IMG/VR virus record: IMGVR_UViG_3300009181_000105
Span: 1 to 51,264 of that record
Direction: 5' to 3' (one strand)
Length of the DNA stretch: 51,264 bases
Origin: a virus
In this document: positions 33,040-41,194 of the stretch, piece after piece
Position numbering within the stretch: position 1 is the stretch's first letter
Layout of the letters: every line of letters starts with the position of its first letter
Program-made: the position numbers and the translations under genes
Notes under the pieces: generated by a model
The model's database searches: none
What the model was told of the DNA's origin: nothing
Seen by the model: only the letters and a program-made list of their open reading frames with translations

Positions 33040-35387
33040 TATGAACCACCTATCATTGAGATCTCTTTATCGTGGTCAAGGTAGTCCTTAACCTTCTTGG
33101 CAAACCGCAGTGCTTCTTGGTCTGTTGCTTGATCAAATTTAATTGTGACGTTTACTGTCTTGTTACCTGATTGCAGTTGAGTTGGCATAGACGCTCCATA
33201 GCCAGAGTCTCCACCACCAATACCTAACTTCTTTGAAGTATTAACCCAGGCGTCGCTCCATTTAGTACCACTCTTAGAGATGTCGTAAGCAATACGTGCA
33301 TTGATTGCTGGATCGTAAAGACTTTCTGGACCTGTGTATCCAATTCCCGCATATTCTTTTAAGTAGTTTGCGTTACGTCGTTTTCCTAAATCACCAATCA
33401 TGTTGACTTGGAATAATCCTAGTGAGTAGTCACCTGTTTTTGCATCAGGGTTTAATGCTCCAGGACGACCGCCTGACTCAGCACGGGCTACACGGAAGGC
33501 TGTCTCTAAAGAAGATCCGCTAAAGCCTGCATTAGAGAGAACACTAATAAGTTCTGAGTTGCTTAAGGCTCCTTTACCAACAGGACCGTCAATAGACATT
33601 GTTGCACCTATTGAGTTTGTTGCAGCACCTGTACCAAGTAGTTCACTACTTGATGGGGTTACAACTGCGCTTGCGTATTGCATACCCAAAATAGAAGAGG
33701 CACCAGTATACCCTGAAGGATCTACTGGGTTGTTTTTTCCTTTACGTAGTTCAAAATGTAAGTGAGGACCAGTGGAATTTCCAGTAGATCCAGACTTACC
33801 AATACGTTGGCCTGCCTTTATAACGTCGCCTGCCTTTACGTCTTTAGAACTAAGGTGGCCGTAGATGCTCTGCATACCGTCTGCATGCTCAAGCATGACT
33901 GCTGTTCCATAACCTGCATCTAAACTTTCGGTAGATACAATTCCGTCTTTCCAAGAAATAACTGGAGTACCCTCTGGTACTGCGTAGTCTGTTCCCTTGT
34001 GGGAGTTGTTTGTACCAGACCACATACTTCCTTTATCGCCATAGCCAGCAGTTACTCCCCCTGCAACTGGTGAGCCTCCTGTTGATCCGCCAATTCCAAA
34101 CCCTCCACCAAAGCCAGTGCGTCCACCACCACCAGGTTTTAATTTCATAATTGCGCTAACAATGCTTCCAACTCCACTAGTAAACATAGCAGCAGTTACT
34201 GCAATTCCAGCACCTACGTTTGTAGCACCAATTCCTCCTACAAGACCTTTGAGTTGTGCAAGAGGTTGAATAGTATTTTCAAGAACACGATTAAATGCCT
34301 CTACTGTATCTGCAGCATTTTCGAATCCCTTGATCATTGACTCTTCGCCTTTAGTCATTAAAGAGGTTTGAGAGGCATTCATTCTTCCTTGAGCAGTAAG
34401 CATGGTGTTTGAATTTTTATCTGTGCCTTGTGCACTTCCTCTTGCTGCAAGATCGGGGTTTCTTCCAGCAGATAAGTCAATCATTGCTTGGTAAAGAATC
34501 TCTTGCTGTGCAGGATCAAATCCCATTGTCTTTAGGTTTGCACCCAGAGCACCGCGCTGGAATGATTCACGGACTTGTTGAGTAGTTGCTTTTCCTCCAC
34601 CCATAACACTCATTAATTCTTTTGCAAGTTGTCCTGGAGTCTTTTCTTTTCCAGACGCAGTGCGTGTGTTAATTCCATACTGGTATAGGTTTGCTCCCAT
34701 AGGTCCTGATTGAAATCCAGCGATAGCCTGTGTTGCAACAGCGTTATCCATACCTAAATATTTATAGGCTCCACCAATTTGGCCTGCAGCCTGTTGATAG
34801 TTTGCACTTCCTGGTGTGTATCCACTACCAGCAAGACCCGCTGCAACAATTGCATCAGAACCAACGCTAGAGATTCCTCCACCCATTGCACTAAAAGTTG
34901 CACGCTGTAATTGGTTACGACTAATTCCTGGTGATTTTAATCCTGCTTGGTAGTAACCAAGTGCACGACCCATAGTCAATCCTAGGTCAGGAGTTGCAGC
35001 ATAGGCACCAGCAGGCAGTGCCATAAACATCTTTGCAATACCACCGTACTTTTGAAGTTTTGCAATGTTTGGATCTTCAGGTCCTTCTTGAGCAAACGTT
35101 GTTTTACTTTTAGAAATAGAGTTTCCTCCGCCAGCAGGAGACATTCCTGTTGGCGTAGGCGGTTGTGTAAACCGTGCATTGTCTGTTCCTACGCCAGGGC
35201 GAGTAGACCCCTGCATCAGTCCCATAGAACCGCCAGAAGAATTTATGGCGCCGTTTGCATTTTTAAATGCCTTACCAGCAATTGCGTTTAACTTTTCAAT
35301 AGATTTATAAAGGGACTCAACCTCTTTGTTTAAACCACGGGTCTCTGTAGTCAGCGACTTGATGTTAGCAACCATCTTGTTAGCCAT
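33039..35387 (-). CDS. Tape-measure/tail lysin with M23 peptidase and SLT domains
   Basis: A 782-residue protein. The N-terminal part is a coiled coil followed by Gly/Ala-rich helical sequence with a hydrophobic stretch (~390-415) typical of tape measures. Residues ~450-560 are an M23 zinc endopeptidase: SHKGTDYAVP (His ~461, Asp ~465), YGHLSS and HLHFEL (HxH ~540). Residues ~615-745 are a lytic transglycosylase: VARAESGGRPGA (Glu ~635), YSLGLFQVN, AYDIS. The length is consistent with tape measure. Together the domains would cut peptide and glycan of the host wall during injection. Confidence 0.88.
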   Translation of the reverse strand: MANKMVANIKSLTTETRGLNKEVESLYKSIEKLNAIAGKAFKNANGAINSSGGSMGLMQGSTRPGVGTDNARFTQPPTPTGMSPAGGGNSISKSKTTFAQEGPEDPNIAKLQKYGGIAKMFMALPAGAYAATPDLGLTMGRALGYYQAGLKSPGISRNQLQRATFSAMGGGISSVGSDAIVAAGLAGSGYTPGSANYQQAAGQIGGAYKYLGMDNAVATQAIAGFQSGPMGANLYQYGINTRTASGKEKTPGQLAKELMSVMGGGKATTQQVRESFQRGALGANLKTMGFDPAQQEILYQAMIDLSAGRNPDLAARGSAQGTDKNSNTMLTAQGRMNASQTSLMTKGEESMIKGFENAADTVEAFNRVLENTIQPLAQLKGLVGGIGATNVGAGIAVTAAMFTSGVGSIVSAIMKLKPGGGGRTGFGGGFGIGGSTGGSPVAGGVTAGYGDKGSMWSGTNNSHKGTDYAVPEGTPVISWKDGIVSTESLDAGYGTAVMLEHADGMQSIYGHLSSKDVKAGDVIKAGQRIGKSGSTGNSTGPHLHFELRKGKNNPVDPSGYTGASSILGMQYASAVVTPSSSELLGTGAATNSIGATMSIDGPVGKGALSNSELISVLSNAGFSGSSLETAFRVARAESGGRPGALNPDAKTGDYSLGLFQVNMIGDLGKRRNANYLKEYAGIGYTGPESLYDPAINARIAYDISKSGTKWSDAWVNTSKKLGIGGGDSGYGASMPTQLQSGNKTVNVTIKFDQATDQEALRFAKKVKDYLDHDKEISMIGGS

Positions 35388-35389
35388 GA

Positions 35390-35584
35390 CTATCCCTTTC
35401 TACTGGTTTGGCTGGCTATCTCTAGCCAGTTCTCTCGTTCTCTCACTGATAGAGATTTGATCTCTGTCAGTGTCCATCCTCTGTACTCGTTAGTTAAGAC
35501 CGACCATTCCGCAAGTAAATGCGGATATGGAGTAACGCTAGAAGCGAAATAAGGTCCCGAAATTAACGGGAACAGATACCTCAC
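35390..35584 (-). CDS. Small tail assembly chaperone-like protein (64 aa)
   Basis: The frame opens with GTG inside the upstream gene and overlaps it by 47 bases, in the +1 frame. The body HLLAEWSVLTNEYRGWTLTEIKSLSVRERENWLEIA (split at ~22-57) resembles the second tail-assembly chaperone found before the tape measure in many tails. Such genes are often expressed by programmed frameshift; here either a GTG start or a +1 shift near the upstream stop could make it. A direct gene is simplest. Confidence 0.6.
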   Translation of the reverse strand: MRYLFPLISGPYFASSVTPYPHLLAEWSVLTNEYRGWTLTEIKSLSVRERENWLEIASQTSRKG

Positions 35585-36347
35585 TTTCGCAGTCAGGGCA
35601 TGTCACCTTGACCACATCGAACTGAGGACCACATAGACGCTTATTGATTGCCTCACTGATAGTGCGACGATCTACAAGCCCCAAATTCTGTACCTGCATC
35701 TTGCTTAGTACTGGTGAATCATCGATCTTCATTACTGTGTTCTCTAACATGATCGTTGTTAGTTCTGCCGATGTCTTGTCAGAGTTCTGCAGCATCTCTT
35801 TTTGTGTGATGCCTGTAGGAAGTTGCACTGTGAATGTGCGGTTCTTTCCTTGTACGGTAAAGACTCGATCATTCATTGGGTCCATCAGAGCCTTGACTGT
35901 GATGTCTGTATCAAGGTCAACCTGTACGGTCTTCATCTCTTCACAGCCTTCGCAGTACCCACCGATGTCAGCGGTCTTACCAAAAGTTGCTTTAAGAATT
36001 CCTAAAACTAACATGTCTCTGTCACCAGAGAGTAGTTGATCTAGTAACTTCTCATCGGCCTTCTGATTACCAACACGGACTGTTCCACGATGAAGAATTG
36101 TAAGGATTGCTTTACCGATGTTTGCAGTACGAGCAATCGCTTCTTCATCAGAGCCGTTGAGTTCACGAACCTCGGCCTCTGTGATGATCTCCCCAGTGGC
36201 TGTTACATAGCCACCAGGGAGAGTCACTACAGTGTCCGAAGGAGGTGTGATCTTTACTTCTTGCTGTACTGGCGCTTCAGCCAGTGCAGAGTTAATCAAG
36301 TTATTTGCCAATGCGGGGTTAGCCGCTGCACTAATTGTTTTCGTCAT
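35538..36347 (-). CDS. T4 gp26-like tail assembly/baseplate hub chaperone
   Basis: A 269-residue protein with helical N-terminus, GKAILTILHRGTVRVG core and two CxxC pairs (YCEGCEEM and CPDCESEV, C-terminal) forming a zinc ribbon. It precedes the tape-measure gene where tail chaperones are encoded. The family resemblance to T4-type hub proteins is from memory and motif. It ends in FGTLFRF with the next gene starting within it. Confidence 0.6.
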   Translation of the reverse strand: MTKTISAAANPALANNLINSALAEAPVQQEVKITPPSDTVVTLPGGYVTATGEIITEAEVRELNGSDEEAIARTANIGKAILTILHRGTVRVGNQKADEKLLDQLLSGDRDMLVLGILKATFGKTADIGGYCEGCEEMKTVQVDLDTDITVKALMDPMNDRVFTVQGKNRTFTVQLPTGITQKEMLQNSDKTSAELTTIMLENTVMKIDDSPVLSKMQVQNLGLVDRRTISEAINKRLCGPQFDVVKVTCPDCESEVSVPVNFGTLFRF

Positions 36348-36359
36348 GTTAGTCCTTTG

Positions 36360-36962
36360 TTAGAATGTAGGGGCTGGTGCTGTGTAGTTTCCTGCCCAGT
36401 TAACATCAAAGCCTTCGTGCACGAGTGTCATCTGCTCTACGAATAGAGCGTTGTCACCTGCGTTAAGGTCTGAGTATGCAACTGAAGTAGGCCATGCGTT
36501 GTATACCTTAAAGCGCATTGCTACGTGATCTACTGATGTTTCTGTTGTGTCATTTGCATTTGGTGATCCAGGGATTGGGTGCGATAGCACAGCAATCTCT
36601 AAGTCGCAACGGAAGTTCTGGTCTACTGCACGAGTTGTATTTCCCGCAGTTACTGTTGCGAACAAGTTACGCATCCAGTCCCAGTTCTGACGTGTTCCTA
36701 ATAGGACACCACGTTGAAGTGTAAGAGGTGTAAAGGTTGTCTGACCAGGAATCTGGTGGACAGTGGTGTTGTAACCACCTTCACGGTAAGGGATAGAGTC
36801 AGTAGCAACCGACAATCCCGACACAGAAGTAAACCCAATAGTTGCTTGAGTTAGACCAATGCTGTTTTGAGCAAAGTCTCCGTGTGGTTGAAACGTAACT
36901 AAAAATCGAAAGTTACGTAATGGATCAGTCAATAGTGTTGACCGATTATTAATTACTGCCAT
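36360..36962 (-). CDS. Tail tube protein, gp19-like
   Basis: A 200-residue protein. NFRFLVTF near the start, GFTSVSGLSVATDSIPYREGG (31-56 region), the turn GQTTFTPLTLQRGV and the closing YSDLNAGDNALFVEQMTLVHEGFDV match the T4 gp19-like tube fold. It polymerises into the DNA channel around the tape measure. Encoded next to the sheath, as usual. Confidence 0.93.
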   Translation of the reverse strand: MAVINNRSTLLTDPLRNFRFLVTFQPHGDFAQNSIGLTQATIGFTSVSGLSVATDSIPYREGGYNTTVHQIPGQTTFTPLTLQRGVLLGTRQNWDWMRNLFATVTAGNTTRAVDQNFRCDLEIAVLSHPIPGSPNANDTTETSVDHVAMRFKVYNAWPTSVAYSDLNAGDNALFVEQMTLVHEGFDVNWAGNYTAPAPTF

Positions 36963-36980
36963 TTATTTTTCTCCTTCGCT

Positions 36981-38492
36981 TTAGTTCAGCGTCTTTTGGC
37001 TGAGGTCGATGACAATGAACTCTGCTGGGTATTGCAACGCAACACCAACCTGGATATGGACTTCGCCATTGGCGATTTGTTGTGCACTATTATTCTCAGC
37101 ATCACACTTAACAAAGTAAGCCTGTGTTGGAGTTGTGCCACGTAGACCACCCTGGTTCTTGTATTCGCCAAGGAAGTTATTGAGGACTGTGCGGATCTGC
37201 GCCCACAATTTTTCCTCATTGTTTTCAAAAAGAGCAAACTCAGTGAGGTTCTTAAGGTTCTTGCGGATGTAGATAAGAGAGCGACGCATGTTGACATACT
37301 TGTTAGCAGTGCCATCTTGCTTCAATGTACGAGCACCCATAACAGAAAGACCAGCGCCAGGAATCTGACGGATTGGATTTACTGGTGATGTGCTTGCGTT
37401 CATTGTGTCAAGTTCTGTAGATGAGAATGATCTTTCTACAGCAACAATTCCTTGGATTGCTGAACCAATACCTGCTGGAGCCTTGAAGACTCCACGGCTT
37501 GCATCAGTTGCAAGGTATAGACCTACTACAGCACCTGCTGGTTCAATCTTGCGAAGTGCTCCTGCACCACGTCCTAGAGGATCAGCAATGTAAACGTGTG
37601 GATAGTAGACAGCAGCATTGCTTGTATCTGTAAGGCTTCCAGCAAATGAAACTGCATTTGCAACGGTAAGGTCTGGGTCAGTTCCAAGAACAACAAACCC
37701 ATTATTATCTTCAGCCCAAGAAGTTGCGGCATCAAACGCACTCACTGATCCAGAGGCCAGTGCATTTACATTTGGAAGAAATATTACTAATGGACGATCT
37801 AATGAGGTAAAGCGTTCAAATACTGAAGAACCACTAGCCTTGTAGTTGGTGTAATCAGTAGAAGTTGTTGCTGAGCCGTTTGCTCCAGTTGTCAGTGGGT
37901 ATGTAGCACTTGTTATGCCTTGACCAGCATAACCAGTAATAACAGCAACTGAAATATTTGGAGACACAATATTGATTACAGTTGGGGCATAATCACTAGA
38001 GGTAGAATCATTAAAAATAACATTTGAGTATCGTTCAAGAAGAATGTCATCAGTAATGTCATTTGCTACACCAGACTCTTTATAAAGAGTAAGTGTGTAA
38101 GTACTAGCAACTTCACCAGCAGTAACAACAACACGAAGATTGTTTCCATCTGTTCCAGCATTTTTTGATGTAACAGTTACTCGTGGAGTGCTACCGCTAT
38201 CTACTAGGTTTGTAGTAGCAGCAACAGCGTTGGCTGCTAGTAGACGTTGAACGTAGAGTTCACGTCCACCGTTTGCAAAAAATGAACCAACTTGAAATGT
38301 TGCTGGGTAGGAGACGTCATAGCCTCCAAAGTTCTTAGTAAATTCATACCAAGATGAAACAAGCGTTACGGCTTCTGGGCCTTGTGCAAAAGGTGCAACA
38401 ACAGCGCCAGCAGCGTTAGCAGTAACACCACCTGTTAGTGGTGCGGGTAGTAGGCGTTCACTAATGTAAACACCTGGGCGGCTATATGCCAT
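36981..38492 (-). CDS. Contractile tail sheath protein
   Basis: A 503-residue protein. It begins AYSRPGVYISERLLP, with SWYEFTKNFGGYD, GRELYVQRLLAANA, AVYYPHVYIADPLGRG, PAGIGSAIQG and the C-terminal NMRRSLIYIRKNLKN...EFIVIDLSQK. All are hallmarks of the phage tail sheath family. It contracts to drive the tube through the envelope. The presence of this gene makes the phage a myovirus. Confidence 0.97.
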   Translation of the reverse strand: MAYSRPGVYISERLLPAPLTGGVTANAAGAVVAPFAQGPEAVTLVSSWYEFTKNFGGYDVSYPATFQVGSFFANGGRELYVQRLLAANAVAATTNLVDSGSTPRVTVTSKNAGTDGNNLRVVVTAGEVASTYTLTLYKESGVANDITDDILLERYSNVIFNDSTSSDYAPTVINIVSPNISVAVITGYAGQGITSATYPLTTGANGSATTSTDYTNYKASGSSVFERFTSLDRPLVIFLPNVNALASGSVSAFDAATSWAEDNNGFVVLGTDPDLTVANAVSFAGSLTDTSNAAVYYPHVYIADPLGRGAGALRKIEPAGAVVGLYLATDASRGVFKAPAGIGSAIQGIVAVERSFSSTELDTMNASTSPVNPIRQIPGAGLSVMGARTLKQDGTANKYVNMRRSLIYIRKNLKNLTEFALFENNEEKLWAQIRTVLNNFLGEYKNQGGLRGTTPTQAYFVKCDAENNSAQQIANGEVHIQVGVALQYPAEFIVIDLSQKTLN

Positions 38493-38523
38493 TTTTTCTC
38501 CTAACTAGTTGGGTAAGGGTTCC

Positions 38524-39441
38524 TTATGGTGTCGGTATTGTGAGCGGATCTACAGCAGTAAACGTGCCACGACCAATAACTTGGGTGCCAGTTGTGCCTG
38601 TAACGTTGATTTCTTGGACCTTGTATAACTTATTGAATGTAGATGGAGCGATCTCACTAGAGACCCGCACCGTGATAGCGTTTACGAATAGACGCTTTCC
38701 TTGTTCAGTGATATCTCGTTTAGAGATGTCCAGAACATCCAGACGACGTGCAGTTCCGTATTGGGTATCTGGACCCACATTAAGAACTGCAAATCGAAGT
38801 GGAATCTTTGTGTATAGCAACTCCGCCAAGATCTGACGGTCATGACGGGGCTGACGTGCATAGGTAGTAATCTGATAGTCAATATTAACTGGGATAGGAA
38901 AGTCCATATCCTTATCGTGCAAATTTGAATTCCATGTAACTCTTTGAATTCCTTGTGCAGCATTAACCATATTTGTTGGGTCTGCGTAATAAATGGGGCT
39001 TACTCGTCCACGATGTGCACGATCAAATGCCTCTGCAATATCAATCATGTCGATTGTAATGTAAGGATACGACTGCGATCTTATTTCCTGGTCAGGTTGA
39101 CCAAACCATACGCCAACTTTTCTAGTAGTACCTGGAGTAGCAGTTCCACCTGAAGCAACCCTAGCAATGTTTGCATTTGTTTTTGCATATTTAAATGTAG
39201 TAGGAGTTGGAATTAACGTAATGTTGTAGGTGCCATTGAAAGGAGTTACAGCACCCGCAATAGTGACTGTGTCTCCAACTTCAAAGCCATGTTCTGTAGA
39301 TGTAGTTATTGTAACTACATTGCTAGTAAGCGCTCTATGTGTAATAGTCTTGGCAGCAGCAGAAGACGCCTTTTGATCTGTAACAGTCATCTCTTTTAGA
39401 AGATCACGAAGTGCTTCATCCTCGTCAAATAAGAAACTCAT
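38524..39441 (-). CDS. Tail terminator/neck-like protein with beta-sandwich insert
   Basis: A 305-residue protein. The core is split: residues 1-25 and ~110-290 (PYITIDMIDIAEAFDR, PVNIDYQITTYARQPRHDRQI, LYTKIPLRFAV) resemble tail-terminator proteins. Residues ~35-100 form a small beta domain, HGFEVGDTVTIAG...FNGTYNIT, of the kind repeated in fibre proteins. It sits just upstream of the sheath gene where terminators are found. The assignment is by context and pattern. Confidence 0.6.
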   Translation of the reverse strand: MSFLFDEDEALRDLLKEMTVTDQKASSAAAKTITHRALTSNVVTITTSTEHGFEVGDTVTIAGAVTPFNGTYNITLIPTPTTFKYAKTNANIARVASGGTATPGTTRKVGVWFGQPDQEIRSQSYPYITIDMIDIAEAFDRAHRGRVSPIYYADPTNMVNAAQGIQRVTWNSNLHDKDMDFPIPVNIDYQITTYARQPRHDRQILAELLYTKIPLRFAVLNVGPDTQYGTARRLDVLDISKRDITEQGKRLFVNAITVRVSSEIAPSTFNKLYKVQEINVTGTTGTQVIGRGTFTAVDPLTIPTP

Positions 39442-39755
39442 AGGTAAGCCTCCAGATGCTTGTAGAGACGATTAACTAAAAAGTTTTCTGACTCAGCGGT
39501 ACGGTTTGCTGTATGACGAATTGCCCCACTCGGTTGTCTGTCGGGGGTTCCGTACTCATGGTCGAGTGCCTCTGCGTGATGCTTCTCATTGACGTTAGCA
39601 TCAAAGCCGCTCTTGCTATAGGAGACGCTCATACCGCTCACGACGTGCGATGGCCATCCAGTTGCTCTGGCTTCTGCACGCAGATGCGCTCCTACAAGTC
39701 GAGAGGTCTCGTGACTCGCTTTGTGAATTGCGTTAAGGACGTTGTCTTTCTTCAC
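39438..39755 (-). CDS. HK97 gp10-like neck/tail completion protein (105 aa)
   Basis: Helix-sheet-helix of about 105 residues with HHAEALDHEYGTPDRQPSGAIR (60-81) and flanking helices. The YGTPxxxPxxxxR motif is typical of HK97 gp10-like head-tail completion proteins. Start is GTG in a GTGA overlap. Confidence 0.75.
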   Translation of the reverse strand: MKKDNVLNAIHKASHETSRLVGAHLRAEARATGWPSHVVSGMSVSYSKSGFDANVNEKHHAEALDHEYGTPDRQPSGAIRHTANRTAESENFLVNRLYKHLEAYL

Positions 39756-39940
39756 TTCTTTTTCCTGGCCTTCGCAACGGATTTGCCAGCAACTTTTCCA
39801 CCGACGTAGCCTGCGATAAGACCAGTAATAATTGGTTGTTTGTCTTTAGGACGACCGCCGAACATGCCACGCATGAAGTTCTCGACTTCGTCTTTGCCGT
39901 TCAATTCAGCGGCACGTTCATACCAAGGCTTATAGCCCAT
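39752..39940 (-). CDS. Small Gly-rich basic protein (62 aa)
   Basis: MGYKPWYERAAELNGKDE, then FMRGMFGGRPKDKQP and a hydrophobic GLIAGYVGGKVAGKSVAKARKKK tail. AAGGGG precedes the ATG. It is the first gene after the terminator at 40018. Role unknown; the glycine-zipper-like tail may insert in a membrane or pack in the virion. Confidence 0.6.
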   Translation of the reverse strand: MGYKPWYERAAELNGKDEVENFMRGMFGGRPKDKQPIITGLIAGYVGGKVAGKSVAKARKKK

Positions 39941-40017
39941 AATAAAACCCCTTATCGCAACCTGTGGGAACAGTGGTCAGGCACCGCAGCGGTGGTCTGA
40001 TATTGCAATGATAAATG

Positions 40018-40037
40018 AAAAAACCACCCGTAGGTGG
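40018..40037 (-). terminator. Rho-independent terminator after the tiny-gene array
   Basis: In the minus strand, CCACC-TACG-GGTGG followed by six T forms a 5-bp GC-rich stem with UACG tetraloop (extended by a G-U and flanking A/T pair). It lies 8 bases after the stop of the last tiny gene (40046). It is the only convincing intrinsic terminator I find. The 77 bases after it (39941-40017) contain a second inverted repeat (CACCG...CGGTG) and may hold the promoter of the tail operon. Confidence 0.85.
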
Positions 40038-40045
40038 CTTAGTCA

Positions 40046-40219
40046 TTACTTCTTTTTAATCTTTTTAACTATGGCTTTATCCATCTTGCGATCGTCTTCT
40101 TGAGACTTAGGCTTGCGGTGCTTCTTGTCCATCTTCTCAAACATTGCCTTCTGCTCTTTGTCAAGACCTTTTGTGGTCTTGGCATCCTGCTTCTTGTCTG
40201 AGGTTTTGGTGTATTTCAC
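40046..40219 (-). CDS. Tiny Lys/Asp-rich protein (57 aa)
   Basis: GTG start overlapping the preceding TAG (TAGTG). Extremely rich in Lys and charged residues (KKQDAKTTKGLDKEQ, KMDKKHRKPKSQED), ending IVKKIKKK. Probably helical or disordered. Last gene of the coupled tiny-gene run before the terminator. Function unknown. Confidence 0.7.
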   Translation of the reverse strand: MKYTKTSDKKQDAKTTKGLDKEQKAMFEKMDKKHRKPKSQEDDRKMDKAIVKKIKKK

Positions 40220-40359
40220 TACATGCCTTTTTTCTTGTTCATAGTCATCTTTGGTGCCTTGCCCTTTTTAAGGGCCTTAAAGTCAGCGCCAGTGATCTTG
40301 TCTGTTGGCTTTGCAGCCCCAGCGATCTTCATCTGCTTAGGAGTAAGAGTCTTCTTCAT
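40219..40359 (-). CDS. Tiny basic protein with ITGADFKALKK motif (46 aa)
   Basis: MKKTLTPKQMKIAGAAKP, then TDKITGADFKALKKGKAPK and NKKKGM. The ITGADFKALKK stretch is one I know from tiny proteins of cyanophages and pelagiphages. TAATG start and TAGTG stop overlaps. Function unknown; a virion or DNA-associated peptide is a guess. Confidence 0.75.
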   Translation of the reverse strand: MKKTLTPKQMKIAGAAKPTDKITGADFKALKKGKAPKMTMNKKKGM

Positions 40360-40484
40360 TACTTCTTGTCCTTCTTCTTCTTAGTTGGTTTACTTGTTGC
40401 CTTTGCAAATTTCTTATTAGCAGCGGCAAGAGTCTTCATGCCGTGCTTGTCCTTTGGCTTCATGCAGCCACAGGTGGCACACAT
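40359..40484 (-). CDS. Tiny Cys/Lys-rich protein (41 aa)
   Basis: Starts MCATCGCMKPKDKHGMK: three cysteines in CxxCxC within the first seven residues, then an Ala/Lys helix and KKKKDKK tail. It shares the MCxxCGC opening with the next gene upstream (40484-40609), so the two appear to be tandem paralogs. TAATG overlaps at both ends. May bind zinc or an Fe-S cluster; function unknown. Confidence 0.7.
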   Translation of the reverse strand: MCATCGCMKPKDKHGMKTLAAANKKFAKATSKPTKKKKDKK

Positions 40485-40609
40485 TACTTCTTCTTTGCTT
40501 TACAAGCCTTGCAAGTACCGCAAGTACAAGCCTTCTTTGCTTTTGACTTTGGGCCTTTACCAAATCCTGGCTCACCCTTTTTCTTACCACATCCACATGC
40601 TGCACACAT
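40484..40609 (-). CDS. Tiny Cys/Lys-rich protein (41 aa), second copy
   Basis: MCAACGCGKKKGEPGFGKG, then KKACTCGTCKACKAKKK: seven cysteines in 41 residues, CxxCxC at the start and CxCxxCxxC at the end, among Lys. The arrangement looks like a metallothionein-like or zinc-finger mini-protein. Paralogous opening with the neighbouring 41-residue protein. Starts immediately after the stop of the gene upstream. Confidence 0.7.
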   Translation of the reverse strand: MCAACGCGKKKGEPGFGKGPKSKAKKACTCGTCKACKAKKK

Positions 40610-40750
40610 TTACTTGCTCACTTTCTTCTTAGGTTTGGATTTTGGAACGCCCTTTGCAGGAACGCAGTTTGGAACTTTCTTGCCATTCTTCATTTTCATA
40701 CCAACTTGGGTATAACCATCCCAGCAAGGATCTGTCTTCTTGGTTGCCAT
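40610..40750 (-). CDS. Tiny protein with DPCWDGYTQVGMK motif (46 aa)
   Basis: MATKKTDPCWDGYTQVGMK, then KNGKKVPNCVP and a Lys-rich end. The DPCW-GY-x2-VGMK...VPNCVP pattern recurs in my memory in small marine-phage proteins, sometimes as a fused C-terminal tail of larger proteins. TAATG start. Two cysteines. Function unknown. Confidence 0.75.
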   Translation of the reverse strand: MATKKTDPCWDGYTQVGMKMKNGKKVPNCVPAKGVPKSKPKKKVSK

Positions 40751-41013
40751 TAGCAATCCCACTTCCTTAAGGCTAGAGCCTTGCGAGTTGGCTTGCCATT
40801 CTTCTCCATAGGACCTTCCATGCCGCCCATGCGTGCACAGAAAGACTTACGACGTGCTGCAGACTTAGGTGACTTCTTTGCTTGCTTAGCAGATACTGGA
40901 GGTTTTAAATCTGAACCAGGGTTAGCCTTCTCATAAGACTTGCGACCCTTCTCATTAAGTCCACCCTTTTTATTCTTGCCCTCTGAACGTTGCCATGCCT
41001 CTGACTTAGCCAT
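40750..41013 (-). CDS. DUF6321-type basic protein (87 aa)
   Basis: Start at 41013 (MAKSEAWQ), overlapping the preceding gene by 8 bases; a reading from 41055 is less likely. The C-terminal ~65 residues, GGLNEKGRKSYEKANPGS, LKPPVS, RRKSFCARMGGMEGPM and PTRKALALRKWDC, follow what I know as DUF6321, frequent in cyanophages and aquatic phages. Strongly basic. TAATG stop/start with the next gene. Function unknown. Confidence 0.85.
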   Translation of the reverse strand: MAKSEAWQRSEGKNKKGGLNEKGRKSYEKANPGSDLKPPVSAKQAKKSPKSAARRKSFCARMGGMEGPMEKNGKPTRKALALRKWDC

Positions 41014-41194
41014 TTTTCTTGTGCCAATCTTTAGTCGCCTTAACTCCTTGAGCAATGGTCTTAGAGCCAGCCTTCTTTGTCAGGTTAATCTTGTCGTACT
41101 TTCCTTTGTTTCCAGCGTGGTCAACAATGACCTCGCCCTTCTTGTTCTTCTTTATGGTGTGGCCTTCGCCTTTAATCTTGATTGTCTTAGCCAT
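41006..41194 (-). CDS. Small basic protein (62 aa)
   Basis: MAKTIKIKGEGHTIKKNKKGE, VIVDHAGNKGKYDKINLTKKAG and the C-terminal IAQGVKATKDWHKKNG. The beta-hairpin followed by a helix ending DWHKKNG is a pattern found in small marine-phage proteins. TAATG start. Function unknown. Confidence 0.75.
   Translation of the reverse strand: MAKTIKIKGEGHTIKKNKKGEVIVDHAGNKGKYDKINLTKKAGSKTIAQGVKATKDWHKKNG

Noticed and set aside
40441-40715. Plus-strand and alternative minus frames across the tiny-gene array
   Set aside because: The chained TAATG/TAGTG starts in the chosen minus frames give a consistent set with family resemblance; the other frames have no ribosome sites.
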